Below, piece after piece: positions 1 to 8,474 of a DNA stretch of 64,000 nt (its first letter is position 1; the number at the start of each line of letters is the position of its first letter). The DNA is from Verrucomicrobiota bacterium (GTDB lineage: Bacteria; Verrucomicrobiota; Verrucomicrobiia; Limisphaerales; JACRJZ01), in the NCBI GenBank assembly GCA_016219875.1, contig JACRJZ010000059.1, positions 17,515 to 81,514 on the forward strand. Reading direction: 5' to 3'. Both the position numbers and the translations under genes were made by a program. The notes under the pieces were generated by a model that saw only the letters and a list, made by a program, of their open reading frames with translations, was not told the origin of the DNA and ran no database searches.

Positions 1-2094
1 ATTACGGTGAGCTTCATGCCGGTGTTCACACTGGAAGCGCAGGAGGGCCGCCTCTTCAAGCCGCTCGCCTTCACCAAGACCTTCACGATGGCCTGGGCCG
101 CGTTCCTCAGCATCACCATTGGCCCCGCGCTCATCGTGTTGATGACCGGCGCCAAGGTCATTCCCGAACATAGACATCCCATCAGCCGCTTGTTGCACCG
201 GCTTTACTACCCGTGGGTCAGCGCGCTGATGCGGCGACGCTTGCTCTCCATCGCCATCGCGGTCGTGGCAGTCGGCTCTTCCTTTCCGATCTACCAGAAG
301 CTCGGCTCCGAGTTCATGCCGCCGCTCAACGAAGGCACCATTCTCTACATGCCGACCACGCTGCCCACGGTGTCGATCACCGAGGCGACGCGCCTCATGC
401 AAATCCAGGACCGCATCCTCAAGCAATTCCCGGAGGTGGTCAGCGTCCACGGCAAGGCCGGCAAAAGCGAAACCGCCACCGACCCCGCGCCAATGGAAAT
501 GTTCGAGACGGTGGTGCAGTTGAAACCAGAAAAAGACTGGCGCCATGTGCCGAACCCGCGCTGGTATTCGCGCTGGGCGCCGGAGTGGTTGGCGAAGCTG
601 CTCCGCAAGGCCTGGCCCGACGCGCGGCCCCTCTCTTGGGACGAACTCGTCACCGAAATGGACGAGGCGCTCAACATCCCCGGCCAGGTCAACGCCTGGA
701 CCATGCCCATCAAGGCGCGCATTGACATGCTTTCCACCGGCATCCGCACGCCCGTCGGCATCAAGATCTTTGGCTCCGACCTCGCCGTCATCAACAAGTT
801 GGGCGAGCACCTGGAAGCGGTGCTGCGCCAAGTGCCCGGCACGCGCAGCGCCTATTCCGAGCGCACCACCGGCGGCCTTTACCTCGACATCATCCCGGAT
901 CGCGCCGAGATCGCGCGCTACGGATTGAACGTCGAGGACGTGCTGATGCAGGTCGAAATCGCCATCGGCGGCATGGCCGTGGCCCGGACCATCGAAGGCC
1001 GCGAGCGTTACACGATCAACGTCCGCTACAGCCGCGAGCTGCGGGACGATCCGGAGAAGCTGAAGCGCGTCCTCGTGCCGGTCAGCGTAGGACAGGCGTC
1101 CTCGCCTGTCTCCATCTCTGGCAAACCATCCACCTCAGAAGGAATGGCCTCTTCAGCCTCGATGTCTGGAACCCAACTTGCCCAAATCCCCCTTGGCCAG
1201 CTCGCCGACATCCGCACCACCGTCGGTCCCCCGATGATCAAGAACGAAAACGGCGCGCTGACCGGCTGGGTTTACCTCGATGTGGCCGGCCGCGACATCG
1301 GAGGCTACGTGGCCGACGCCAAGAAAGTGGTTTCCGAGAAGATTGAGAAGGCCGGCCTCCTGCCCTCCGGCTACCGCCTCGAATGGACCGGCCAATACGA
1401 ATACATGCTGCGCGTCCGCGAGCGGCTGAAAGTAGTGGTGCCGCTCACGCTGGCGCTGATCTTCGTGCTCCTCTTCATGAACTTCAAGAGCGTGCCCGAG
1501 ACGCTGATCATCCTGCTCTCGATCCCGTTCGCCATGACCGGCAGCATCTGGCTCCTTTGGCTGCTGGACTATCATCTGAGCATCGCCGTGTGGGTGGGCG
1601 TGATCGCACTGGCCGGCCTGGCCGCGCAGACCGGCACCGTGATGATCATCTATCTCGACGAAGCCTTCCACGCCTGGCAACGCGCCGGCCGCATGAAGAC
1701 CCAGCACGATCTCTTTGAAGCCATCACCTACGGCGCCGTCCAGCGCGTCCGCCCCAAGCTGATGACCGTCTCCATGATCACCCTCGGCCTCGTCCCCGCG
1801 CTTTGGGCGCACGGCGCCGGCGCCGAAGCCATCCAGCGCATCGCCGCCCCCATGATCGGCGGCCTCATCACCAGCACGATCCTCACGCTCGAAATCGTCC
1901 CCGCCATCTACTCCCTCTGGCGTGGCCGCCAGGTCGAGTGGATCAATGGCCCCCGCCCACCGAAGAAGACGTGGGATGAACTCAGCCACCAGTTTATTGA
2001 GATGGAGAAGGAGGAGCGCGGCGGAACGGTTTCCAGGATTAAAGTCGGACTTGATGATTCCAGTTCGAGTGCCGATACTCTTGCCCAGATATGA
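1..2094 (+). CDS. cusA: CusA/CzcA-type heavy-metal efflux RND transporter, 5' truncated by window edge
   Basis: This is the inner-membrane pump of a tripartite RND exporter that moves metal ions such as Cu/Ag or Co/Zn/Cd out of the cell using proton motive force. The frame is open to base 1, so the N-terminal third lies outside the window. Visible parts are the transmembrane segment ending in QEGRLFKPLAFTKTF, the periplasmic porter domain, and the C-terminal helix bundle with the family signature LAAQTGTVMIIYLDEAF. Two oddities stand out. About 30 extra residues (bases about 1084-1185, Ser/Gly-rich) sit in the porter domain just before PLGQLADI and contain a perfect palindrome. The last roughly 17 residues after EERGG look non-native. 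The stop codon overlaps the next gene's ATG. The CusB and CusC partners are not in the window. The family is certain; the metal is not. Confidence 0.93.
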   Translation: MTVSFMPVFTLEAQEGRLFKPLAFTKTFTMAWAAFLSITIGPALIVLMTGAKVIPEHRHPISRLLHRLYYPWVSALMRRRLLSIAIAVVAVGSSFPIYQKLGSEFMPPLNEGTILYMPTTLPTVSITEATRLMQIQDRILKQFPEVVSVHGKAGKSETATDPAPMEMFETVVQLKPEKDWRHVPNPRWYSRWAPEWLAKLLRKAWPDARPLSWDELVTEMDEALNIPGQVNAWTMPIKARIDMLSTGIRTPVGIKIFGSDLAVINKLGEHLEAVLRQVPGTRSAYSERTTGGLYLDIIPDRAEIARYGLNVEDVLMQVEIAIGGMAVARTIEGRERYTINVRYSRELRDDPEKLKRVLVPVSVGQASSPVSISGKPSTSEGMASSASMSGTQLAQIPLGQLADIRTTVGPPMIKNENGALTGWVYLDVAGRDIGGYVADAKKVVSEKIEKAGLLPSGYRLEWTGQYEYMLRVRERLKVVVPLTLALIFVLLFMNFKSVPETLIILLSIPFAMTGSIWLLWLLDYHLSIAVWVGVIALAGLAAQTGTVMIIYLDEAFHAWQRAGRMKTQHDLFEAITYGAVQRVRPKLMTVSMITLGLVPALWAHGAGAEAIQRIAAPMIGGLITSTILTLEIVPAIYSLWRGRQVEWINGPRPPKKTWDELSHQFIEMEKEERGGTVSRIKVGLDDSSSSADTLAQI
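1091..1110. repeat. Palindrome inside the cusA coding sequence
   Basis: GACAGGC (1091-1097) and GCCTGTC (1104-1110) form a perfect 7-bp inverted repeat around GTCCTC. It lies inside an in-frame insertion of roughly 100 bp that RND pumps of this family normally lack. It resembles the short palindromic dispersed units found elsewhere in this window, but I see no second copy of this exact unit here. Confidence 0.6.
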
Positions 2095-2768
2095 ACCAAC
2101 GCCATCCAGATGCCGAAGAAGTCAATTGTGTTCTTGTTGGCTCCTTTAATCCGGGGATTTTCCACCCGGAATGGTTTCGTCGCCAGGAGATACTGTTGCC
2201 TGCCGAAGCGGAGCAGGCGCAGGTACGGGTAGTAACGCCGGATGTCACCGAGATTCTTTTCCTCGATATGAGACTGGATGTCCTGCCTGATCGGTTTGTG
2301 TTTCGCACGCAAGATGCTTCCAGTGCCGAGAAACTTCACGATATTGTTTTGGCGGTGTTTCACCGCCTGCCGCATACGCCAGTGACTGCTTGTGGCATCA
2401 ACAACGAGATCCACTTTGACCTGGGCGATGAGGCCTACTGGCACAAGATTGGCCACACGCTTGCTCCGAAGGAGCTTGTGTGGAACGAGGTGCTTGAAAA
2501 ACCAGGACTTCAGTCGCTCACCATCAAGGGTATTCGGACTGGCGATTTCCCCGGCGAAGTGAACGTCACTGTGCAGCCATCGAAACGATTCCGATTTGGC
2601 CTGTGTGTGGGTTCAAACAGCCACTTCCCGGTTCCTCGGGATGACTCTGGAATGCCCTGCTCTGAGAAAGCCATCAGTTTTCTCACCGCAGAGTGGAAAA
2701 CGGCGCTTGAACAGTCTAGGCGTGTCGCTTACCGTCTGTTCAATTCGATTTCAAAAGATGCGAAATGA
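2091..2768 (+). CDS. Unknown protein, first gene of the metallo-beta-lactamase cassette
   Basis: 225 residues, soluble, with no signal peptide and no membrane segment. I do not recognise the family. It looks alpha/beta, with a conserved-looking core that includes ACGINNEIHFDLG near the middle and FRFGLCVGSNSHFP near the end. The ATG at 2091 overlaps the cusA stop codon (ATGA), so it is probably translated by ribosomes finishing cusA. It overlaps the next gene by 11 nt. Base composition looks less GC-rich than cusA, which suggests acquisition by transfer. Its place in an overlapping three-gene set with a ComEC-like hydrolase suggests a shared task, possibly defence, but that is inference. Confidence 0.75.
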   Translation: MNQRHPDAEEVNCVLVGSFNPGIFHPEWFRRQEILLPAEAEQAQVRVVTPDVTEILFLDMRLDVLPDRFVFRTQDASSAEKLHDIVLAVFHRLPHTPVTACGINNEIHFDLGDEAYWHKIGHTLAPKELVWNEVLEKPGLQSLTIKGIRTGDFPGEVNVTVQPSKRFRFGLCVGSNSHFPVPRDDSGMPCSEKAISFLTAEWKTALEQSRRVAYRLFNSISKDAK

Positions 2769-3327
2769 GCCAACAATTGCGACTCCATCAACCTTGATGG
2801 AGTCGGCTGTAGAACCTCTGAATTCAGAGGTCAGCGAACGTCCGGTTGTTGTCAACCGTTTCCCATTTACGTCAGAGGACGAAGATCGCACGGGGGGATT
2901 TGCTTTTATCCAAAGCAGTCCTGAGACGGGAGGAGAGGCGTCCAGGCCCAAACGTCGCTTTCCGCAGGTCATGCCGAAAACCGAAATGCCTTCAGAGGAT
3001 TTCGCGTTGCTGGAGAAGTGGGAAGGCGTGGTAGTAGCCGCCGACGCCGAAACTTTCACGGCTCGACTCTACCGCACAGGCAATCGAGGACAAGCCACGC
3101 AGGCCGTTTTTTCAAAATGTGAACTGTCCCCTCACGAACGCGATCAGATCGAGGAGGGTGCGCCCTTTGTTTGGACGATAGGTTACCGCCTCATTGGCAC
3201 GACACGCCACAGAGACTCTGTAATCTACTTTCGCCGCCTTCCAAAATGGGAGCAGGGGGAATTGGCTGTCAGCAGGACTCTCGGAAAGAAGCTGCATGAG
3301 GCAATTGGCTGGAACGGTACAGAATAG
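2758..3327 (+). CDS. Unknown protein, second gene of the metallo-beta-lactamase cassette
   Basis: 189 residues from the ATG at 2758. The frame stays open further upstream, but an earlier start would lie deep inside the preceding gene. The first about 85 residues are low-complexity and polar. The C-terminal about 100 residues look like a small beta-barrel or OB-like module: WEGVVVAADAETFTARLYR, then FSKCELSPHERDQIEEG, FVWTIGYRL and VIYFRRLPKW. That pattern is reminiscent of small accessory proteins next to other unknown genes, but I cannot name a family. It overlaps the previous gene by 11 nt and the next by 32 nt, so the three are almost certainly one transcript. Confidence 0.75.
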   Translation: MRNEPTIATPSTLMESAVEPLNSEVSERPVVVNRFPFTSEDEDRTGGFAFIQSSPETGGEASRPKRRFPQVMPKTEMPSEDFALLEKWEGVVVAADAETFTARLYRTGNRGQATQAVFSKCELSPHERDQIEEGAPFVWTIGYRLIGTTRHRDSVIYFRRLPKWEQGELAVSRTLGKKLHEAIGWNGTE

Positions 3328-4438
3328 TCCTCCCAATCCGCAGGAGGTTGAGGTTTCCCTCTTTGGCCCGGGGTTTGGAGAATGCGTCGTCCTTCATCTC
3401 GGGAAAGGCGAGTGGGTGGTAGTGGATTCATGTCGCGACGCTGATACCGGGCTTCCCGCGGCCATCGACTACCTGCAGAAGCTCGATGTTGATCTTGCGA
3501 CCTCCGTTCGGTTGGTGGTTGCGACGCATTGGCACGACGACCACATGGATGGCCTTGCCGATCTCTTTCGAGCCTGTCGCAGCGCGAAGTTCGTCTGCTC
3601 GATGGCCCTCAACTGCGAGGAGTGGTTCGCGTTGAGCGAGGTTTATCGTGGTTACCTGCAAGCTGGGGGATCGGGCGTCGATGAACTTCGACAAACAATG
3701 CAAGAGCTGAAGCGGCGGAATGCCGCCAACGCAGTGGTTGCACCGCAGTTCGCGCTCGCCAAACAGCCTCTTTACGTCCGGGCCAACGGAATGCCCGCCG
3801 AGGTTGTTGCCCTGTCGCCTTCCAATGCGGCGGTGGCGGTGATGCAGGCACACCTCCAGCAGCGCCTCCTACCACAGGAGAAGCAACGCCGTTTGCGCGT
3901 CCCCGACCTCAGAGAGAATGACGGTTCGGTGGTGCTCTCGATGCGTGTTGGCAGCGCTTCGGTTCTGCTAGGGGCTGATCTCGAAGAACGCGGTCGTCCA
4001 GGCTTGGGTTGGCAGGCGATTCTCGATGAATATGAAACTGACGCCAAGGGGTATGAGGGCATGAAGATTCCCCACCACGGCTCAGAAACGGGCCACCATC
4101 CTCAGCAATGGTCCCGCCTGATGTCGCAACAAGCTTGGGCGACTCTGACGCCGTGCAACCGGGGCACCAAACTCCCCACGCCAGAGGATTGCCGGCGGAT
4201 ACTTTCACACACGGAGGACTCCTTCATCACTTCTCCGCGCGGTTTAGGTAAGTTTCGTCATCCAGACGCTGCGGTGATGAAGACCGTTCAAGAGGCAACG
4301 CTTTCAATAGGGATCGAACCGGGAAAGCAAGGGCATATTCGGCTCCGACGCAACGCACTCGGAACAGCATCGGAATGGGAAGCCGAGTTGTTCGGTAATG
4401 CCTTGCCGCTTCGTCGAATTCTACACTTGGTCGAATAG
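3296..4438 (+). CDS. ComEC-like metallo-beta-lactamase-fold hydrolase
   Basis: 380 residues, predicted cytoplasmic, with no membrane segments. The metal-binding set is visible: H78-W-H80-D-D82-H83, then Asp228 in LLGADLEE, then PHHGSE with H260/H261. The last motif is typical of the MBL domain of ComEC/Rec2 and its stand-alone relatives, which suggests a phosphodiesterase or nuclease acting on nucleic acid or a nucleotide signal rather than a beta-lactamase. The substrate is unknown. It ends the three-gene cassette that starts on the cusA stop codon. The chosen ATG overlaps the preceding gene by 32 nt; a slightly later start cannot be excluded. GC content is visibly lower than in the flanking genes. 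Confidence 0.85.
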   Translation: MRQLAGTVQNSPPNPQEVEVSLFGPGFGECVVLHLGKGEWVVVDSCRDADTGLPAAIDYLQKLDVDLATSVRLVVATHWHDDHMDGLADLFRACRSAKFVCSMALNCEEWFALSEVYRGYLQAGGSGVDELRQTMQELKRRNAANAVVAPQFALAKQPLYVRANGMPAEVVALSPSNAAVAVMQAHLQQRLLPQEKQRRLRVPDLRENDGSVVLSMRVGSASVLLGADLEERGRPGLGWQAILDEYETDAKGYEGMKIPHHGSETGHHPQQWSRLMSQQAWATLTPCNRGTKLPTPEDCRRILSHTEDSFITSPRGLGKFRHPDAAVMKTVQEATLSIGIEPGKQGHIRLRRNALGTASEWEAELFGNALPLRRILHLVE

Positions 4439-4450
4439 ATCGGCTTTCAA

Positions 4451-4549
4451 CTCGATGGCCTCGCCGCGCAGACCGGCACCGTGATGATCATCTACCTCGA
4501 AATCGTCCCCGCCATTGACAGCCTCTGGCGCGGCCGCCAAGTCGGGTGG
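4451..4549 (+). pseudogene. Degraded fragment of a cusA 3' end
   Basis: Bases 4451-4500 match cusA 1609-1658 (start of the LAAQTGTVMIIYL segment) and 4496-4549 match cusA 1888-1941 (LEIVPAI..LWRGRQV). The two pieces are joined at the shared pentamer CTCGA, so about 230 bp between them is missing. The read peptide carries substitutions (Tyr to Asp, Glu to Gly), as expected of decay. The scrap lies between the metallo-beta-lactamase cassette and the convergent toxin gene, so the cassette is bracketed by cusA sequence on both sides. Confidence 0.8.
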
Positions 4550-4550
4550 T

Positions 4551-5216
4551 TCATTCTCCCGCAGGCACCAGACCGCCCGGTCGCCGCTCCAGAGTGGTGA
4601 TCTCGCGAAACCTTGCTGCCGCCGTCCGCAAGGTCTGCCTCACCGCGTCCGGCAGCGTCGGCAAGTCGCCATCGCGGAAATAACTCAAGGCTTTCAGGGC
4701 GGGCATGGGATTGAACGTGTCGCCGTACACCGCCTGGGCCGCGCCCAGGGCTTGGGGCAGCGTCACGCCATGCTGGAGCAGCGCATACACGTCCAGATAA
4801 TCTTTCGCCTCGGCTCGCTCCGGCAGGACGGCCATTTTGCAGGCGGCGACATCGAGCAGCGAGGCGACACGCACCACGCCGTCGTCGGTCGTTTCCGGAT
4901 CGCCGACGCGTCCCAGCTTCAGCCCGCCGAAAAAGGAAAGTTTCACCGGATCGGAACACGGCACTGAAACCGTCAGAGTGTTGGGCGCAACCTGCAAGAC
5001 CGTGGCTCCGGCCAGGAAGGGCAGTGAGGATTTCAAGGCCGATGGCTCGACCGGCGCGCTGGTGAAGAAATCAAAATCCAGCGACTGCCGATGCCCCAGC
5101 CGCAGGACCAGCGCCGTGCCGCCATAGAGGACGAAATGCCGGGGAACTTGTTTCAAGTTCGGCCACAGCGTCCGCTGTGCGGCGGGCAGGGCGTGGAGTT
5201 GGGGCGCGAAGCTCAT
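4551..5216 (-). CDS. AbiEii/AbiGii-type nucleotidyltransferase toxin
   Basis: 221 residues with the nucleotidyltransferase signature YGGTALVLRLGHRQSLDFDFF near residues 31-51 (GG, then the catalytic DxD) and a later KDYLDVYALL segment typical of AbiEii proteins. Toxins of this family transfer nucleotides to tRNA or other targets and act in abortive phage defence or plasmid maintenance. The start ATG overlaps the stop of the upstream partner by 4 nt, as in toxin-antitoxin pairs. The 3' end runs up to the cusA scrap. Family assignment is strong; toxicity and target are inferred from the family. Confidence 0.85.
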   Translation of the reverse strand: MSFAPQLHALPAAQRTLWPNLKQVPRHFVLYGGTALVLRLGHRQSLDFDFFTSAPVEPSALKSSLPFLAGATVLQVAPNTLTVSVPCSDPVKLSFFGGLKLGRVGDPETTDDGVVRVASLLDVAACKMAVLPERAEAKDYLDVYALLQHGVTLPQALGAAQAVYGDTFNPMPALKALSYFRDGDLPTLPDAVRQTLRTAAARFREITTLERRPGGLVPAGE

Positions 5217-5494
5217 GTCAGGGGGCGCCTCGGCAAATCGGGTTCCGGAAGTCCGAAGAAGGCGTGCCAGTAGGCCCAGGACCGCCCGTCAAACACGCCT
5301 GGTTCCGCCTGCTCCAGGGCTTGGTGGAAGGCCTCCCAACCAAACGCCTCGCTCACCGTCTGCACGTCCTGCCAGGTGCCCAAGGCCATCACTTGCATGA
5401 CGAACCGCGCGGGTCGCGCCAGCGCGGCCTCCGGCGCCAGCCACCACATCAACCGGGCGGCGATGCTCTTCAGTTGGACCACGCGATCATCCAC
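5213..5494 (-). CDS. Small partner (putative antitoxin) of the AbiEii-type toxin
   Basis: About 93 residues from the GTG at 5494. The frame is open up to an ATG at 5620, but that extension runs into a palindromic repeat and looks non-coding. The body contains LMWWLAPEAALARPARFV, MALGTWQDVQTV and GVFDGRSWAYWHAFFG, a pattern I associate with small proteins encoded just upstream of AbiEii-like nucleotidyltransferases; it is not the classical AbiEi helix-turn-helix antitoxin. It is translationally coupled to the toxin by a 4-nt overlap. The antitoxin role is inferred from position only. Confidence 0.65.
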   Translation of the reverse strand: MDDRVVQLKSIAARLMWWLAPEAALARPARFVMQVMALGTWQDVQTVSEAFGWEAFHQALEQAEPGVFDGRSWAYWHAFFGLPEPDLPRRPLT

Positions 5495-5602
5495 CGCCCC
5501 AGTGCTAGGTCGTTCGCCTGAGATGGTCAACGTCATGCCGGCGCAAACCATACCCAGACCAAACATCTCTTGGCAACGCGCGTTCGCAGGAAGACCCGAC
5601 GT

Positions 5603-5724
5603 TCTTGACACTGCCGCCAAGTAGTAGGGCAGCCGACCCGGCTGTCAAAGTCGCGGCAACCGACTCGGTTGCCGCGCGGCCCGACGGGCGGGTCGCCCGC
5701 GCCACGACGGCGGCAGTGTCAAGA
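5603..5724. repeat. 122-bp element with 16-bp perfect terminal inverted repeats and nested palindromes
   Basis: TCTTGACACTGCCGCC at 5603-5618 is the exact reverse complement of 5709-5724. Inside are three further palindromes: around 5629-5646 (GGCAGCCGACCCGGCTGTC-like), 5653-5675 (GCGGCAACC..GGTTGCCGC), and 5684-5700 (GGGCGGGTCGCCC). The layout is that of a MITE or REP-type composite. It lies upstream of the toxin pair and between two divergent transcripts. Confidence 0.75.
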
Positions 5725-5758
5725 TGCGCCCGTCGTTCTGGGCCTCCGAAGAATTTCA

Positions 5759-5786
5759 TTGAAACAGCGTCGGCGCGTGATAATGA
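5759..5786 (+). promoter_or_regulatory. Possible sigma-70 promoter for gltD
   Basis: TTGAAA (5759-5764), a 16-bp spacer, then TAATGA (5781-5786), lying 90 bp upstream of the gltD ATG and just outside the palindromic element. The match is moderate and based on sequence alone. Confidence 0.35.
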
Positions 5787-5876
5787 ATCCGGGCTTTGTC
5801 GCGGAGGGCCGCGCCAAGACGGAGCCGGCCGCGGGTGTTGGAGCCGGCGCGTGTCGCCTGAAACCGAAAGATTGAA

Positions 5877-7358
5877 ATGGGCAAGCCGACTGGCTTTCTT
5901 GAGTATTTGCGCGAACTCCCGCTGGATCGTCCGGCGTTGGAGCGCCTTCGCGATTGGAACGAATTCCACCTCCACATGGAGGAGAAGAAGCTGCGCGAGC
6001 AGGGCGCGCGCTGCATGGATTGCGGCACGCCGTTCTGCCACACCGGCCGGCTGTTCAGCGGCATGGCCTCGGGCTGCCCGATCAACAACCTGATTCCGGA
6101 GTGGAACGACCTCATCTATCGCGGCCTCTGGCGCGAGGCGCTCGACCGGCTGCACAAGACGAACAATTTTCCCGACTTCACCGGCCGGGTCTGTCCCGCG
6201 CCGTGTGAAGGTTCCTGCGTGCTGGGCATCAACGCGCCGCCCGTCACGATCAAGAACATCGAGTTGGAGATCATCGACCGGGGCTTCAAGGAAGGCTGGG
6301 TTACGGCGGAGCCGCCGCCGACCCGCACGGACAAGAAGGTGGCCGTCGTCGGGTCCGGTCCGGCGGGCCTCTGCGCCGCCGCGCAACTCAACAGGGCGGG
6401 CCACACCGTCACCGTTTTCGAGCGGGCCGACCGCATCGGCGGTCTGCTCATGTACGGCATCCCGAACATGAAGCTCGACAAGGCCACGGTGCAGCGGCGG
6501 GTTGACCTCCTGACTCAGGAGGGAGTGAAGTTTGTGACCGGCACCGAGGTGGGGAAGAACTTCCCCGCAGAGAAACTTCTCAAGGAATTCGATGCCACGG
6601 TCCTCTGCACCGGCGCGACCAAGCCGCGCGATCTGCCGGTCGAAGGCCGGCAACTGAAGGGAGTTCATTTTGCGATGGAGTTCCTCACGGCCAACACCCA
6701 GTCGGTGCTGAACCGGAAGCCCGGGCCGGACTTCATCTCCGCCCAGGGCAAGGACGTGATCGTGATTGGCGGCGGCGACACGGGCACGGATTGCGTCGGC
6801 ACCTCGCTGCGGCACGGGTGCCAGAGCATCGTGCAACTGGAGATTTTGCCGAAGCCGCCGCTGGAACGCGCCGCCGACAATCCCTGGCCGGAGTGGCCCA
6901 AGATTTGGCGTCAGGATTACGGCCAAGAAGAGGCCCAGGCCAAGTTCGGCAGCGACCCGCGCATCTATCTCACGACCGCGAAGAAGTTCATCGCCGACGA
7001 CCAAGGCGCGGTGAAGGGCGTCCACACCGTCCAGATCGAGTGGAAGAAAAATGAGAAGGGCCAGTTCGTGCCGCAGGAAGTGCCCGGCACGGACAAGGTC
7101 CTGCCCGCGCAACTCGTGCTGCTGGCGATGGGCTTCCTCGGCCCGGAGCAGCCGCTGCTGGAACAGATCGGCGTCGCGCGCGATGCCCGTTCCAACGCCA
7201 AAGCGGACTACGAGAAATACGTCACCAACGTCCAAGGGGTCTTCGCCGCGGGCGACTGCCGCCGTGGCCAGAGCCTGGTGGTCTGGGCCTTCAACGAGGG
7301 CCGCGGCGCCGCGCGCGAGTGCGACCGCTTCTTGATGGGACGGACGGATTTGCCGTAG
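5877..7358 (+). CDS. gltD: Glutamate synthase (NADPH) small subunit
   Basis: 493 residues, the usual length for GltD. The small subunit oxidises NADPH and passes electrons through FAD and Fe-S clusters to the large subunit, which makes glutamate from glutamine and 2-oxoglutarate. Visible features are the N-terminal cysteine cluster C46-x2-C49-x4-C54...C67 followed by [10 protein letters not shown], a second cluster [11 protein letters not shown], the FAD dinucleotide fold [14 protein letters not shown], the NADPH fold [11 protein letters not shown], and the C-terminal [15 protein letters not shown]. The large subunit gltB is not in the window, so this copy is unlinked or sits with a pathway outside the window. 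The start ATG is clear from homology. Confidence 0.96.
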   Translation: MGKPTGFLEYLRELPLDRPALERLRDWNEFHLHMEEKKLREQGARCMDCGTPFCHTGRLFSGMASGCPINNLIPEWNDLIYRGLWREALDRLHKTNNFPDFTGRVCPAPCEGSCVLGINAPPVTIKNIELEIIDRGFKEGWVTAEPPPTRTDKKVAVVGSGPAGLCAAAQLNRAGHTVTVFERADRIGGLLMYGIPNMKLDKATVQRRVDLLTQEGVKFVTGTEVGKNFPAEKLLKEFDATVLCTGATKPRDLPVEGRQLKGVHFAMEFLTANTQSVLNRKPGPDFISAQGKDVIVIGGGDTGTDCVGTSLRHGCQSIVQLEILPKPPLERAADNPWPEWPKIWRQDYGQEEAQAKFGSDPRIYLTTAKKFIADDQGAVKGVHTVQIEWKKNEKGQFVPQEVPGTDKVLPAQLVLLAMGFLGPEQPLLEQIGVARDARSNAKADYEKYVTNVQGVFAAGDCRRGQSLVVWAFNEGRGAARECDRFLMGRTDLP

Positions 7359-7361
7359 CTC

Positions 7362-7484
7362 AGAGCGCGGCTGTGGTCGAAGACCCAGCCGCAGCACGCT
7401 CCAGAGGACGAAGCTCGGACAGGCTCCCACGCCCCGCGCCTGGGCTAGTCCGGCGGACACAGCCGCGCTCCGTTCCTTGGCAGG
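7362..7484. repeat. Dispersed element, copy 1 (inverted relative to 25.7 kb)
   Basis: The reverse complement of this segment closely matches 25705-25852. Its own ends are inverted repeats: GAGCGCGGCTGTG at 7363-7375 and CACAGCCGCGCTC at 7458-7470, followed by CGTTCCTTGG. It fills most of the gap between gltD and the transporter operon (7359-7631), which has no gene. A CTCTCAAC-type microrepeat follows at about 7499-7531. Confidence 0.7.
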
Positions 7485-7536
7485 CTCAAATCTGCCGACT
7501 CTCAACTCTCAACCATTCACTCTCAACCCTCAGACA

Positions 7537-7560
7537 GAGCCTCCTCACGTCGGCTGCTAC
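7537..7560 (+). repeat. 24-bp dispersed repeat core (family A)
   Basis: Consensus GAGCCTCCTCACGTCGGC followed by NGCTAC. Seven copies with few mismatches occur in the window: 7537 (+), 9947 (-), 10011 (+), 25643 (-), 25882 (+), 57452 (-), 57493 (+), all between genes. Confidence 0.8.
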
Positions 7561-7631
7561 AGTTTTGCATGAAGTCCGGCCGGCTGGAAATTCTCCGTGC
7601 CCTCCGCGGTCCGGCTGCCTAAAGTCCGGTC

Positions 7632-8474
7632 GTGGCAGACAACGCGCAGCCCGGTCAGCAGCCGGCCCGGCAGGGCCGGTCGGACGGGCCGTTTCTGCTG
7701 GGCCTCGCGACCATCGGTGTGCTCTACGTCGGGTTGATCGTAGCCATGGTCGTGGCGGATGCCGCCTTCACGACCCCGCGCAATCTCTGGCAAACGCTGG
7801 GCAGCCCGGAAATCCGCTACGCCATCAAACTCAGCCTCATCTCGTGCAGCATCACGGCGATCCTCTCGCTGTGGGTCGCCGTGCCGACGGGTTATCTGAT
7901 GTCGCGGAACAAGTTTCCCGGCAAGGGCCTCGTCGATGCGGTCCTCGACATTCCGATTGTGCTGCCGCCGCTGATCGTGGGGCTGAGCCTGCTGATCTTG
8001 TTTCAGACGCCGCCGGGACGGGCCATCCAAAAAGTAGTGCCCATCACTTACGCCATCCCCAGCGTGATCCTGGCGCAGTTTGCCGTGGCGTGCGCGTTTG
8101 CCGTGCGGACCATGCGGGTGACGTTCGACCAGATTTCGCCGCGCAGCGAGCAGGTGGCGCTCACGCTGGGGTGCAACCGCAGTCAGGCCTTCTGGCTGGT
8201 CGCGCTGCCGGAGGCGCGGCGCGGGATGCTCACCGCCGTCACGCTGGCTTGGGCGCGGTCGCTGGGCGAGTTCGGGCCGATTCTTGTTTTCTCCGGCGCC
8301 ACGCGGATGCGCACGGAGGTGCTCTCCACGTCAGTCTTTCTAGAACTCAGCATCGGCAACCTGCAAGCCGCCGTGGCGGTGTCGCTGCTGATGATCCTCG
8401 CCGCCGTGATCGTGTTGCTCCTGGTCCGCTTCTTCGGCTCGGAGCCGGCGTTCGGAAAGGGCATGGAGCCGTGA
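7632..8474 (+). CDS. ABC transporter permease, molybdate/tungstate type (ModB-like)
   Basis: 280 residues with a GTG start and about six membrane segments. The cytoplasmic EAA loop reads EQVALTLGCNRSQAFWLVALP and is followed by LAWARSLGEFGPILVFSG, close to ModB/WtpB permeases for molybdate or tungstate. It forms the membrane channel for the ATPase encoded next, whose GTG start overlaps this gene's stop by 4 nt. No periplasmic binding protein gene (modA) lies nearby, which is unusual for an importer operon. The coupled ThiF/MoeB-like gene downstream fits a molybdenum-cofactor context. Substrate is inferred from the sequence pattern and neighbours. Confidence 0.82.
   Translation: MADNAQPGQQPARQGRSDGPFLLGLATIGVLYVGLIVAMVVADAAFTTPRNLWQTLGSPEIRYAIKLSLISCSITAILSLWVAVPTGYLMSRNKFPGKGLVDAVLDIPIVLPPLIVGLSLLILFQTPPGRAIQKVVPITYAIPSVILAQFAVACAFAVRTMRVTFDQISPRSEQVALTLGCNRSQAFWLVALPEARRGMLTAVTLAWARSLGEFGPILVFSGATRMRTEVLSTSVFLELSIGNLQAAVAVSLLMILAAVIVLLLVRFFGSEPAFGKGMEP

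Noticed and set aside
7319..8470. Upstream extension of the ABC ATPase frame
   Set aside because: It runs through the permease gene in another frame; the GTG at 8471 gives a normal ATPase.
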